A DNA stretch of 22,264 nt from assembly GCA_041486185.1 (NCBI GenBank), contig JBGPKX010000044.1:1-22264 (forward strand). Reading direction: 5' to 3'. Made by a program: the position numbers and the translations under genes. Positions 14,841-22,264 of the stretch are shown piece by piece. Source of the stretch: QHXW01 sp041486185. Lineage in GTDB: Bacteria > Acidobacteriota > Terriglobia > Bryobacterales > Bryobacteraceae. The notes under the pieces are model-generated. The model did not search any database, was not told the DNA's origin, and was given only the letters and a program-made list of their open reading frames with translations. Numbering within the stretch: the stretch's first letter is position 1; every line of letters starts with the position of its first letter.

Positions 14841-17483
14841 TCACGAGACATAGGACTCCATCCGTCCGCCCACTGAGAGTTCAATGGCCCGGAACAGTTC
14901 TTTCGGCCGCAGTGGTTTTACCACGAACGCATTCATTCCGGACTGAGCGCAGCGCTGCTCGTAGTCATGGACCGCATAGGCGGTGAGAGCGATGATGGGG
15001 ATGTGACGGCCGCTCTCTCGCTCGCGGTTGCGGATCTCGACGGTGCACGCAAAACCATCCATCACGGGCATTTCGACATCCATCATCACCACGTCGAATT
15101 GCCCGCGTTCGAGCGCGTCCAGCACTTCCTGGCCGTTTCCAACTGTGGTAACCCCGTGACCTCTGCTTTCGAGCAGCTTGGCACTGATTTTCTGGCTTAG
15201 AAGATTGTCTTCCGCCAGAAGGATTCGCAAGGGCCCGGGCCCGGCGATGTGGCCCTCGGATTCGTTGGCGGCTGATTGTTCCGCCTGGCGCGACCGGGTT
15301 TGAAACTCCGCTGTGAAGTGAAACGTGCTGCCCTTTGCGGGTTCGCTTTCGACCCAAATATGGCCCCCCATCAGTGCCACAAGGCGGGACGAAAGCGTTA
15401 AGCCCAGGCCTGTGCCCCCATACCGACGCGTATTGGAACCGTCGGCTTGGCGAAATGCCTCGAAGATCACCTCCATCTTATCTGCCGGGATGCCTACGCC
15501 AGTGTCACTAACGGCAAAGTGCAGCATCACGGCCTGATTCCGGGGTTCTTCAATGGTGGCTTGGATGCCGACCATGCCGGAAGCGGTGAACTTGACGGCG
15601 TTGTTGAGCAAATTCAGGAGCACCTGGCGGAGCCGGACGGCGTCGCCGGTTAACTCGTCGGGAACGTCGGGCGCAATCACGAAGTTGACCTCGACGCCTT
15701 TCTGTTCGGCGCTCGGGAGCAGGGTACCGATAGCCCCCTTAATGCACTGACGCAAAGAAAAGGGGACCGGGCGCAACTCCAGGCGGCCGGTTTCGATTCT
15801 GGAAAAATCGAGGACGTCGTTTAGCAAAGTCAGCAGGGACTCGGCCGAGTTTTTCACAATCGTGAGAGATTCACGCTGCTCGGGCGAGAGTTCGGTTTCG
15901 AGCACCAATCCGGTCATGCCGAGAACGCCGTTCATCGGCGTGCGGATCTCGTGACTCATGTTTGCCAGAAACTCGTTCTTGAGCCGCGTGGCCTCATTTG
16001 CTGCCGTCAGGGCTACGGCCAGCTCGCTGTTATTCTTTTCAAGCTGGGCGGTCTGGGCATACACACGGCGCCGCAGCAAGAGAACCCACCCAATCGCCGC
16101 CAGCGCCACCAGAGCTACCACGCCCAGGGACCAAAGCATGCGCGCGAGCGTCCAAACGGGGGCGCGACGCAAGACGGCGATATCGTCCGGAGACCGGATC
16201 AGCAAGTGAAACGACTGCGGCTCGTTGTTTGCTCCGCCGGTCTCGACCACACAGATCCCGGTCACCCTCAATTCGCTTCCTTCTTGGAGTGACGCGATCA
16301 AAGGACCGCTGTCCGATGCATCCATCTGCGCATGGAAGATCCGGCTCCCGGCTTTCAGTGCGAGCAGTTCGCCTCTTGAAGTCCCGGTGCGCGTTTGCAG
16401 TTTGCCTTCGATCTCCACCAGGCTTGCGTCGAGGTCGCCCTTCACCAGCTGCTCGGCAGTGGCCCGGACCGGCTTGGGGGGCGCGGCAGTGCCGATTCGC
16501 TGAAAGATGGCGTCCTGCAGAATCGGCGCGTATTCCCCGAGTGCCGGAAACCCGAGCACCTCAACCTGGTCGCCGGGCACTGCCCGCAGCATCTGGTGGG
16601 ACAAGGCCATGAGATCCTGTTCGCCATCGCGAATAAAGATCGCATGTCCCATCTGCTGGAAAGTGACCGTGCCGCGCACTTTAACGCGGGCTCCGTCCGA
16701 GACATTGGGCGTGAATCGCAGGAGCGAATTAGCGCGACGCAAGGGGAACTGCGCGAGACCGGTGCGCGCCGTTTCTTCCACAACGACGTCTTTGAAGTCC
16801 TGCACGTAAACAACCAGCCCGGTCAACTGCCGCTTGTTGTTGAAGGTGGCACCGCAGGCGCCACGAAAGCGTAGCCGTGAGCCAACGAACTGGTCGGGAT
16901 CGGTCCGAGGGAAGGTCTTGATCTTGATCTTCACTCGGCCTCCTCCGGTAGAGATTTCAAAGACCAGATGGTTGTCTGCAATGACTGCGGAGTGGACGAG
17001 TCCCCCGCCCTCCACCAACTGACTGTCCTGGCTGCCTGAATATAGCTGTTCAAATGAGACCTTGCGAGGCGGGGGCAATGCCCCGCGGCCTAGAACGCGA
17101 ACTTGCGGCTTTTGGACCACGGGGGCAAAATCTCCCGCACCGGTGCTCCCGGCCAGTTCAATTTCCTGCCCGCGCTCGAAATTCAGAGGCGTTTCGGACT
17201 CCACATAGATACCGCCGGTCGAGTCCTGCACGAAGAGATCCCGGGACGAGGGGTCGGAGAAGGTGACCACGGCCCGCAAACGCACGGGCAAACCCCGAGC
17301 GGCAACTTCTGCGGTGAGGCTCCGAATCTGTGCGACCCGGTTCAGTACCTTCGGTGCGGGTGGCGCAGCGTGTAACAAGCTTGACGCCAAAACAGGCGTG
17401 GCGACTATTCGCGCGAGCGTGCGAGCAGACTGCATGGGATTGAAGGACGATGGTTCGCCAGTTGCCGGTGGCCCACTGGTCAT
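14841..17483 (-). CDS. Hybrid histidine kinase B with OB-like periplasmic sensor
   Basis: This 880-residue protein has a signal or anchor after Met17 (ARIVATPVLASSLLHAAP), a long extracytoplasmic region (about 45-440), one TM helix at about 444-470 and a short coiled coil. The HisKA domain has phospho-acceptor His511 (MSHEIRTP). The HATPase has N-box Asn628, DTGVG at 660 and GGTGLGL at 689. The receiver domain (751-870) has E758/D759, phospho-acceptor Asp802, Thr834 and Lys856. All catalytic residues are present. The sensor region contains repeated OB-like units, with VTF...LFVQD...GDFAPVVQ near 72-124 echoed by VTF...IFIRD...GEYAPILQ near 272-323. The start lies 3 bases after the kinase A stop, implying coupled translation. 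No HPt is present; kinase A could supply one. The signal sensed is unknown. Confidence 0.92.
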   Translation of the reverse strand: MTSGPPATGEPSSFNPMQSARTLARIVATPVLASSLLHAAPPAPKVLNRVAQIRSLTAEVAARGLPVRLRAVVTFSDPSSRDLFVQDSTGGIYVESETPLNFERGQEIELAGSTGAGDFAPVVQKPQVRVLGRGALPPPRKVSFEQLYSGSQDSQLVEGGGLVHSAVIADNHLVFEISTGGGRVKIKIKTFPRTDPDQFVGSRLRFRGACGATFNNKRQLTGLVVYVQDFKDVVVEETARTGLAQFPLRRANSLLRFTPNVSDGARVKVRGTVTFQQMGHAIFIRDGEQDLMALSHQMLRAVPGDQVEVLGFPALGEYAPILQDAIFQRIGTAAPPKPVRATAEQLVKGDLDASLVEIEGKLQTRTGTSRGELLALKAGSRIFHAQMDASDSGPLIASLQEGSELRVTGICVVETGGANNEPQSFHLLIRSPDDIAVLRRAPVWTLARMLWSLGVVALVALAAIGWVLLLRRRVYAQTAQLEKNNSELAVALTAANEATRLKNEFLANMSHEIRTPMNGVLGMTGLVLETELSPEQRESLTIVKNSAESLLTLLNDVLDFSRIETGRLELRPVPFSLRQCIKGAIGTLLPSAEQKGVEVNFVIAPDVPDELTGDAVRLRQVLLNLLNNAVKFTASGMVGIQATIEEPRNQAVMLHFAVSDTGVGIPADKMEVIFEAFRQADGSNTRRYGGTGLGLTLSSRLVALMGGHIWVESEPAKGSTFHFTAEFQTRSRQAEQSAANESEGHIAGPGPLRILLAEDNLLSQKISAKLLESRGHGVTTVGNGQEVLDALERGQFDVVMMDVEMPVMDGFACTVEIRNRERESGRHIPIIALTAYAVHDYEQRCAQSGMNAFVVKPLRPKELFRAIELSVGGRMESYVS

Positions 17484-17486
17484 CCC

Positions 17487-20129
17487 CTATCCGGCGGGAA
17501 CCGGGTAAGGAGGATCGGCAGACTTTTCTCTCAACCGAAAAGCGGGGTAAATCTCGTCGAGCTCGCTCATCACCGAGCGATGTGCCTCCGCCAGTTGCGA
17601 CAGCAAGGCCATGCTTTCTTGAGTCAAATCCTGGTCAAATGACGTCTGCAAACGCGAACACACTTCCACCAATTGAGCGGCGCCGAGGTTGGCGCTCGAG
17701 TCCATCAGCGCATGGAGCATGCGGACCGCGCTTTTGTCATCGGATTGAGACATGGCACGGCGCAAACCTTGCACGCATCGCGTGGTTTCCACCAGAAAGT
17801 CGCTAATGAGCTCTTGCATCGACTCAGAACCGATCTCCTGCTCCAGTTCCTTCAACCGCAAGACCAACTCGGTTTCGCCCGCGAGTCTCACGGCGGTTTC
17901 CGCCGGCACGTCTGTCTGTTCCTCCGCGCTCTGCGCCAGATGCCGTTGCAGGGTCCGCTGGAGCTCTTCCGACCGCACCGGCTTGGTGACGTAGTCATCC
18001 ATTCCCGACGCCAGGCATTTCTCGCGATCGCCGGTCATGGCGCTGGCGGTCATGGCGATGATGATGGTACGCCGTCCCGCGCCTTCGCGCCTGCGGATCT
18101 CGCGCGTGGCTGCGTAGCCATCCATCTCCGGCATCTGGCAATCCATTAGGACGGCATCGTACAGACCGTTCTGAAGCTTTTCGACGGCCTCGGCGCCGGT
18201 GGCCACCGTGTCCACGTAATATCCCAGTTTCTCGAGGATGCGCACGGAGACTTTTTGGTTGACAGCATTGTCCTCAGCCAGCAACAGCCGGCCGCGGATC
18301 ACGCGCGGTTCCTTCGGCTCCGCGGGTTTCGCCGGAACCAGCGCTGGGGCGTTTCTGAGGGTCTTGTTCAAGCAGTCCCTGAGCTGATCGAGCCTCGCTG
18401 GTTTCAGTATGCATGCTGCAAATCCGGCGGCCTGGGAGTTTTCGACCGAAACCCGCTGCACGTGGGAGCTGAGCAGAATCATCACCAGGTCGTTCAACTC
18501 TTTTCGCGAGCGGATCTCACGGGCGAGCGCGACCCCGTCCATGTCCGGCATGTCATGATCCACGATGGCGGCGTGATAGTGCTTGTCTCGTTCCAGGGCA
18601 AGAGATAGCGACTGCAGCGCCGCAGCGCCACTGGGCACACACTCGACGGTCATGCCCAACTTGGCCAGTTGCGAATCCAGTATCCGGCGATTGGTGGCAT
18701 TGTCGTCGACGACAAGCACGCGAACCTGGCGCAGATCGAGCGGGCTCTCTTCGCCCGAACGAGCGCTGATCCCCAACGGCAAAGCGAACCAGAAGGTCGA
18801 GCCTCGGTTTACCACGCTCTCCAACCCGACTTGCCCGCCCATGAGTTCCACCAGGCGCTTGCAGATGGTCAGCCCCAGACCAGTGCCTCCGTGCTCACGG
18901 GCCACGGATACATCCGCCTGGGTGAAAGGCTGAAAAAGCCTTTCCTGCGCTTCCTTCGAGATGCCTGTGCCTGTGTCCGACACGGAGAATCGGAGCGTCG
19001 CGGACGAATTCTCGCGCCCCGAACACTCGACGCGCAACAGGACCTCGCCCTGACGGGTAAACTTGACCGCGTTACTGAGCAGGTTCAGGAACACCTGGCG
19101 CACGCGGCCCGGATCGCCGGTCACCCACGACGGGACCTCCGGCGAGATCAAACAACCCAGCTCCAAACCCTTACGCTGGGCCTGCTCGGCCAAGAGGGCG
19201 GTGGTTTCTTCCACCAGAGTGCGCAAGTCGAAGTCGACAACTTCGATCGCCAACTTCCCGGCTTCGATCTTGGAGAAATCCAGAATGTCGTTGATCACCG
19301 TGAGCAGGGCATCGCCGGATTGGCGGATGGTTTGCACGAAATCACGCTGCTCGGTGGTCAATTCAGTTCCCAGCAGCAGGTCCGTCATTCCCACGACGCC
19401 ATTCATCGGGGTGCGGATTTCGTGGCTCATGTTGGCCAGGAACTCGCTTTTGGCGCGCGAAGACTGTTCCGCTTGCCTCTTTCCGTTTTCCAGCTCGTTC
19501 ATGGCCCGCGCCAGGTCAGCCGCCTTGGCAGCCAGCATCTTTCGGGTAGTGAGCGTGCTCGAGTACCAGGAGGACTGCTGCCTCACCTGAAGCAGAAGGT
19601 AACTCATATACAGGCCCGAGATGCCAGCCGCCGTATAACCAGCCTGCCCGCCATGCAGCATGCCCCAAGCCGTGAGAGGACTTAGGAGGATCACCAGGTA
19701 CCAGCGAGCCACTGTGTAAATGGGGGAAAGCGCAATGGCCTCGCCACTGGCGACGATCGCCGTAATGGCAAGCAGCAGCAAGAAGGCTGCTCCGCCTGAG
19801 TAAATCACCGCTGTCGTGCAACAGAAGGCCGCCCAGACCAGAGCGCAACCGTATGTCCCGATGAGGAGCCCCCACCAGCGCCAATCCTGCCGGCTCTCGA
19901 GCCGCCGTACCGCCCACCAGGCAAACACCAGGCGCGCTGAGGCGAACAGAAGGATCAAACCCGCGGCCGTCAGAAAAGTACGCGGATAATCGCGGGCATA
20001 CGAAGTCGCCGAAATAGGTACTACGAGGAGGATCAAATAAGCCAGCGCGCCGGGAATCGAGCGTTGGGCCAGCTCGCGTCCGGCTTCGTCGGCGAGTTGA
20101 GCTTGCGTAGTGGAGGTCGTGTCGGGCAT
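17487..20129 (-). CDS. Hybrid histidine kinase A with two receivers and an HPt
   Basis: The open frame reaches a TTG at 20213, but ATG 20129 (880 residues) places a short cytoplasmic N terminus before six TM helices at about 26-182. I prefer this start, although its ribosome binding site is weak. The HisKA domain has His236 (MSHEIRTP). The HATPase has N-box Asn353, DTGTG at 385 and GGTGLGL at 414. Receiver 1 has D475/D476, Asp524, Ser554 and Lys576. Receiver 2 has E619/D620, Asp663, Thr694 and Lys716. A C-terminal HPt carries His806 in HALMDSSANLG, where the usual motif is HxLKGSSANLG. BarA/EvgS-like architecture implies a His-Asp-His-Asp relay at the inner membrane. It is followed after 3 bases by kinase B. 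No response regulator with an output domain adjoins. Confidence 0.93.
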   Translation of the reverse strand: MPDTTSTTQAQLADEAGRELAQRSIPGALAYLILLVVPISATSYARDYPRTFLTAAGLILLFASARLVFAWWAVRRLESRQDWRWWGLLIGTYGCALVWAAFCCTTAVIYSGGAAFLLLLAITAIVASGEAIALSPIYTVARWYLVILLSPLTAWGMLHGGQAGYTAAGISGLYMSYLLLQVRQQSSWYSSTLTTRKMLAAKAADLARAMNELENGKRQAEQSSRAKSEFLANMSHEIRTPMNGVVGMTDLLLGTELTTEQRDFVQTIRQSGDALLTVINDILDFSKIEAGKLAIEVVDFDLRTLVEETTALLAEQAQRKGLELGCLISPEVPSWVTGDPGRVRQVFLNLLSNAVKFTRQGEVLLRVECSGRENSSATLRFSVSDTGTGISKEAQERLFQPFTQADVSVAREHGGTGLGLTICKRLVELMGGQVGLESVVNRGSTFWFALPLGISARSGEESPLDLRQVRVLVVDDNATNRRILDSQLAKLGMTVECVPSGAAALQSLSLALERDKHYHAAIVDHDMPDMDGVALAREIRSRKELNDLVMILLSSHVQRVSVENSQAAGFAACILKPARLDQLRDCLNKTLRNAPALVPAKPAEPKEPRVIRGRLLLAEDNAVNQKVSVRILEKLGYYVDTVATGAEAVEKLQNGLYDAVLMDCQMPEMDGYAATREIRRREGAGRRTIIIAMTASAMTGDREKCLASGMDDYVTKPVRSEELQRTLQRHLAQSAEEQTDVPAETAVRLAGETELVLRLKELEQEIGSESMQELISDFLVETTRCVQGLRRAMSQSDDKSAVRMLHALMDSSANLGAAQLVEVCSRLQTSFDQDLTQESMALLSQLAEAHRSVMSELDEIYPAFRLREKSADPPYPVPAG

Positions 20130-20560
20130 GGCGGCGAGCCCGTTATCGCTTTGACATTGCGATGTCGGACACCCAGAGCGGTTGCCAGACACAGGGAAGA
20201 CGAGGCGGACCAATAGTAGCTCTCATTGCTAACCATATTTTCAAGCTGCGGCGGACGCGGTTGCAATGATTGCTTTGGTTAGTAAGCGGCGTAAATTTTG
20301 TACGGATTCGAGGAAACCCAAATCCCGCGAACATCCCTTGCATCCGACGTAATTGCAGTGGCTCGGCGCCCATCGCCAAGGGCGTCCTTCACCCCACCGC
20401 ATCCCTGAAGTCCCCACACACCCACACGACCATGGGTCCCCGCGATTAATCGCCGCTAACATCATCGCTCTGCCAAAAGTAAACTTTCTCTGGTCCTCAA
20501 CGATTCGCCTGAGGCGTGAAAAAAATTGTTTTGAAAAAAAACAGAAATACACCTGAGGAA

Positions 20561-20568
20561 GGCGATAA
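20561..20568 (+). promoter_or_regulatory. Possible sigma-28-type -10 element for flagellin
   Basis: GGCGATAA matches the FliA-type -10 GCCGATAA at 7 of 8 bases and lies about 95 bases before the flagellin ATG. The corresponding -35 position (20542-20549, cagaaata) does not match TAAAGTTT well. The call rests on the -10 box and on flagellin genes being classic sigma-28 targets. Confidence 0.3.
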
Positions 20569-20595
20569 GGGTCTTGAACGCGGTACCTTGGGCAT

Positions 20596-20653
20596 CTGAA
20601 AAATTCAGCGGAGAACCCAGGCCCGATGATGTCGGGGTGTATCGCACCTAGGA
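20596..20653 (+). promoter_or_regulatory. Structured flagellin leader with GGA motifs and ribosome binding site
   Basis: Hairpin ctgaa-aaa-ttcag (20596-20608) and hairpin cccga-tgatg-tcggg (20622-20636) precede AGGA at 20650-20653, which lies 10 bases before the ATG and serves as ribosome binding site. GGA also occurs at 20610-20612. GGA triplets near small hairpins and at the ribosome binding site are features of CsrA-controlled flagellin messages in Bacillus; whether that holds here is inference. Confidence 0.4.
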
Positions 20654-20663
20654 TATTTTATCT

Positions 20664-22187
20664 ATGTCGATCTCAATCCAAACGAACGTAACTTCATTGA
20701 TGGCCCAGGAAAACCTGAGTGTCAACCAATTGTTTGAAAGCCGTACCATCCAACGACTGACCTCGGGCTACCGCATCAACTCGTCCGGAGATGACGCCGC
20801 CGGGTTGGCCGTTGCCAACCAGTACCGCGCCGACATCGCCGAACTCACCCAGGGTGTCCAGAACGCCAGCAACGGGCTCACCCAGTTGCAGATCGTCGAT
20901 GGCGGTTTGAACAACATCTCGCAGATGCTGGACCGCATGAAGACGCTGGCCGCCGAATCGGCCTCCGGTACCTTCACGGGCGACCGCACCACACTGAACA
21001 CCGAGTATCAGAAGCTGATCACTGAAATCACGCGGCAGGCGAGCAACATCAACCTGAACGCGGGCGGCACCTTTAACACCAACCTCAATGTGTATATCGG
21101 TGGCGGCCGCACCAGCAATCTGGCCGGTTCTACGCAGGTCAACGTGGATCTGAGCGGGTCGTCAAACGCCGTGGATGCGGTTTCGCTTGCTCTGAACAGC
21201 ACCTCCGTGATCGGTGGTGGCACCGACTTCACCGGCAACACCGTGGCTAACCTGAATAACCCGAACGTGGTGTTCAACCAGGCGGCAGTCTCCGGAAGCA
21301 CGAGCTTCGTTATTGATTACGCGGACGCGTCGGGCGCGGTGCAATCCAAGACCGTCACCGTCACGGCCAGCGTCGGCGGTGAGTCCGGTACCCAGTTCGT
21401 GAGTGATCTTAATTCGGCAATCACGAGTGCCGGCATCTCCGGTATCGCTGCGCAGATCGGTACCAATGGCAAGCTGCAATTCACCGGCGGCAGCCTGCTC
21501 CAGGCCACGGAATCCGATACCGGTTTGACCGCGAGCACAAACGTAGTGACGAGCAATGCCACGCTGCTCAACGCCGGCAACTATCAGAGCGCAGCCGGCA
21601 CGTTAACCGCTCTTTCGGGCGTCGAGACGCAGGCGATTACCGTCACGGTGGGCGGCACCAATTACGTGACGAATCTCACGGCCGCCAACGGCGACACGGC
21701 CGCGCATGCCGTAACGGCGCTCAACGCCGCGTTAGCCGGCAGCGGCGTTTACGCTGTGCAAACTCCTGCCGGGAAGGTCGCACTAGAGGGCCCAGGCTCA
21801 TTTTCGGTGGCGACCGGCGTAGCGAGCGGCGTGGGCAACCTGTTCCAGGCAACCGCGGGCGCGGTAGCCGTCACGGCTCCAAGCACTTCGGCAACCTCCA
21901 CCGGCAACGCACTGAACGCCATCACCGCCATCGATTCCGCCGTCGGTGCGCTCGGCCTGGTTCAAGGTAAAGTTGGAACCGGCGAAAACACTTTGCAGTA
22001 TGCCATCCAACTGGCCCAGTCGCAGATCTCCAGCTTCTCCGGAGCTCAGTCTTCCATCCGCGATGCCGATGTGGCCGCCGAAGCCGCGAACCTGAGCAAG
22101 GCGCAGGTTCTGGCACAGTCGTCGGTGGCAGCTCTCGTGCAGGCGAATGCCATGCCGCAGGCTGTGCTGGCACTGCTCAAGGGCTAA
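20664..22187 (+). CDS. fliC: Flagellin with Flagellin_IN-type central domain
   Basis: This 507-residue protein has conserved ends. The N-terminal D0/D1 region (1-145) contains Q-R-L-T-S-G-Y-R-I-N-S, D-D-A-A-G-L-A and LDRMKTLAAES. The C-terminal D1/D0 region (about 415-507) contains S-S-I-R-D-A-D and A-E-A-A-N-L-S-K-A-Q, ending LLKG. There is no signal peptide and no cysteine, as expected for type III-exported filament subunits. The variable middle (about 150-410) holds two related units resembling Flagellin_IN repeats: FVIDYADASGAVQSKTVTV... (214-280) and AITVTVGGTNYVTNLTAANG... (324-383). No other flagellar gene is in the window upstream; fliD or flaG may follow outside it. It is probably monocistronic given the strong terminator. 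Confidence 0.95.
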   Translation: MSISIQTNVTSLMAQENLSVNQLFESRTIQRLTSGYRINSSGDDAAGLAVANQYRADIAELTQGVQNASNGLTQLQIVDGGLNNISQMLDRMKTLAAESASGTFTGDRTTLNTEYQKLITEITRQASNINLNAGGTFNTNLNVYIGGGRTSNLAGSTQVNVDLSGSSNAVDAVSLALNSTSVIGGGTDFTGNTVANLNNPNVVFNQAAVSGSTSFVIDYADASGAVQSKTVTVTASVGGESGTQFVSDLNSAITSAGISGIAAQIGTNGKLQFTGGSLLQATESDTGLTASTNVVTSNATLLNAGNYQSAAGTLTALSGVETQAITVTVGGTNYVTNLTAANGDTAAHAVTALNAALAGSGVYAVQTPAGKVALEGPGSFSVATGVASGVGNLFQATAGAVAVTAPSTSATSTGNALNAITAIDSAVGALGLVQGKVGTGENTLQYAIQLAQSQISSFSGAQSSIRDADVAAEAANLSKAQVLAQSSVAALVQANAMPQAVLALLKG

Positions 22188-22206
22188 CGGTCCGACTTAG
22201 TAGGAC

Positions 22207-22247
22207 GGTAGGCTGGGCCGTGGCGCGCGGCTCAGCCTGCCTTTTTT
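22207..22247 (+). terminator. Intrinsic terminator after flagellin
   Basis: ggtaggctgggccg (22207-22220) pairs with cggctcagcctgcc (22228-22241) over 14 positions with only T-C and G-A type exceptions, around a 7-base loop, and is followed by six Ts. It starts 20 bases after the flagellin TAA. Confidence 0.93.
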
Positions 22248-22253
22248 GTTAAC

Positions 22254-22258
22254 TGGAG
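22254..22258 (+). promoter_or_regulatory. Possible ribosome binding site of the next gene
   Basis: TGGAG followed by ataaca at the window edge would be well placed if an ATG begins just past 22264. Flagellin genes are often followed by flaG or fliD. This is a guess from spacing only. Confidence 0.3.
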
Positions 22259-22264
22259 ATAACA

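Larger units (their letters stand above)
20130..20663. other. Divergent regulatory region between kinase A and flagellin
   Basis: No convincing gene lies in these 534 bases. Small open frames exist but lack ribosome binding sites and recognisable products. The half near flagellin contains A-tracts (about 20519-20541) that could act as an UP element, then a structured leader. No strong promoter for the kinase operon was found. The region must carry both divergent promoters, so the kinases and flagellin could share a control site. Confidence 0.6.

Noticed and set aside
18669..19685. Long plus-strand open frame (338 codons) opposite kinase A
   Set aside because: It lies wholly antisense to a kinase with intact catalytic motifs. 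The translation is rich in H, R, Q and G with no domain, as expected for the shadow of a GC-rich gene.
20506..20541. Hairpin cgcc-tga-ggcg next to A-tracts, considered as a terminator
   Set aside because: The stem is only 4 bp. On the plus strand it is followed by As, and on the minus strand the Ts come before the stem, so neither direction gives a terminator.
20143..20647. Several 60-100 codon open frames in the kinase-flagellin spacer
   Set aside because: They overlap each other on both strands, lack ribosome binding sites and resemble no family; W- and C-rich text suggests non-coding DNA.
1..22264. tRNA, rRNA, CRISPR arrays, IS elements, prophage genes
   Set aside because: No cloverleaf, conserved rRNA segment, regularly spaced repeat, transposase, integrase or phage structural gene was recognised on either strand.

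Overview
The window looks like a chromosomal piece of a high-GC Acidobacteriota genome, most like the Solibacter/Bryobacter group. This rests on recognised protein families, not on a database search: an Oar-like TonB-dependent outer-membrane protein with an N-terminal carboxypeptidase-regulatory domain, paired CRTAC1/ASPIC-UnbV proteins next to TPR proteins, a PD40 beta-propeller protein, a cytochrome-type copper monooxygenase with a TPR tail, and large hybrid sensor kinases. Shine-Dalgarno motifs are absent at many starts and strong at a few.

Layout. Bases 1-27 hold the last codons of a probable upstream gene, which overlaps a secreted PD40/TolB-like propeller protein (27-1784). A 236-base spacer carries a dispersed inverted-repeat element. 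Next come a TPR protein (2021-3445) and, overlapping it by ATGA, a CRTAC1/ASPIC protein with a twin-arginine-type signal (3442-5214). A 66-base palindrome covers the end of that gene and is followed by a second CRTAC1/ASPIC protein with a Sec-type signal (5286-6953). A second TPR protein runs convergently (6958-8454, minus). Divergent from it is an exported redoxin with a CPIS motif (8572-9159), overlapping by ATGA a fusion of a c-type-heme-like domain, a PHM-like copper monooxygenase and TPRs (9156-11066).

On the minus strand a monocistronic Oar-like receptor (11150-14431) has a TTGACA/TATATT promoter and a UUCG-loop terminator. A 385-base AT-richer spacer follows. Two hybrid histidine kinases are arranged in tandem on the minus strand, with three bases between stop and start: a six-TM kinase with two receiver domains and an HPt (17487-20129), then a periplasmic-sensor kinase with repeated OB-like units and one receiver domain (14841-17483). 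A 534-base divergent region separates them from a flagellin gene (20664-22187), which has a structured leader and a strong terminator.

How it may work together. Nearly all products from 27 to 14431 carry export signals, so this is a cell-envelope/periplasm block. The most distinctive unit is the translationally coupled redoxin plus heme-copper monooxygenase beside two ASPIC proteins and two TPR proteins. I infer a periplasmic oxidative-modification or copper-redox module; its substrate is unknown. The two kinases probably form one phosphorelay. No DNA-binding output regulator is present in the window, and proximity to flagellin only hints at a motility link.
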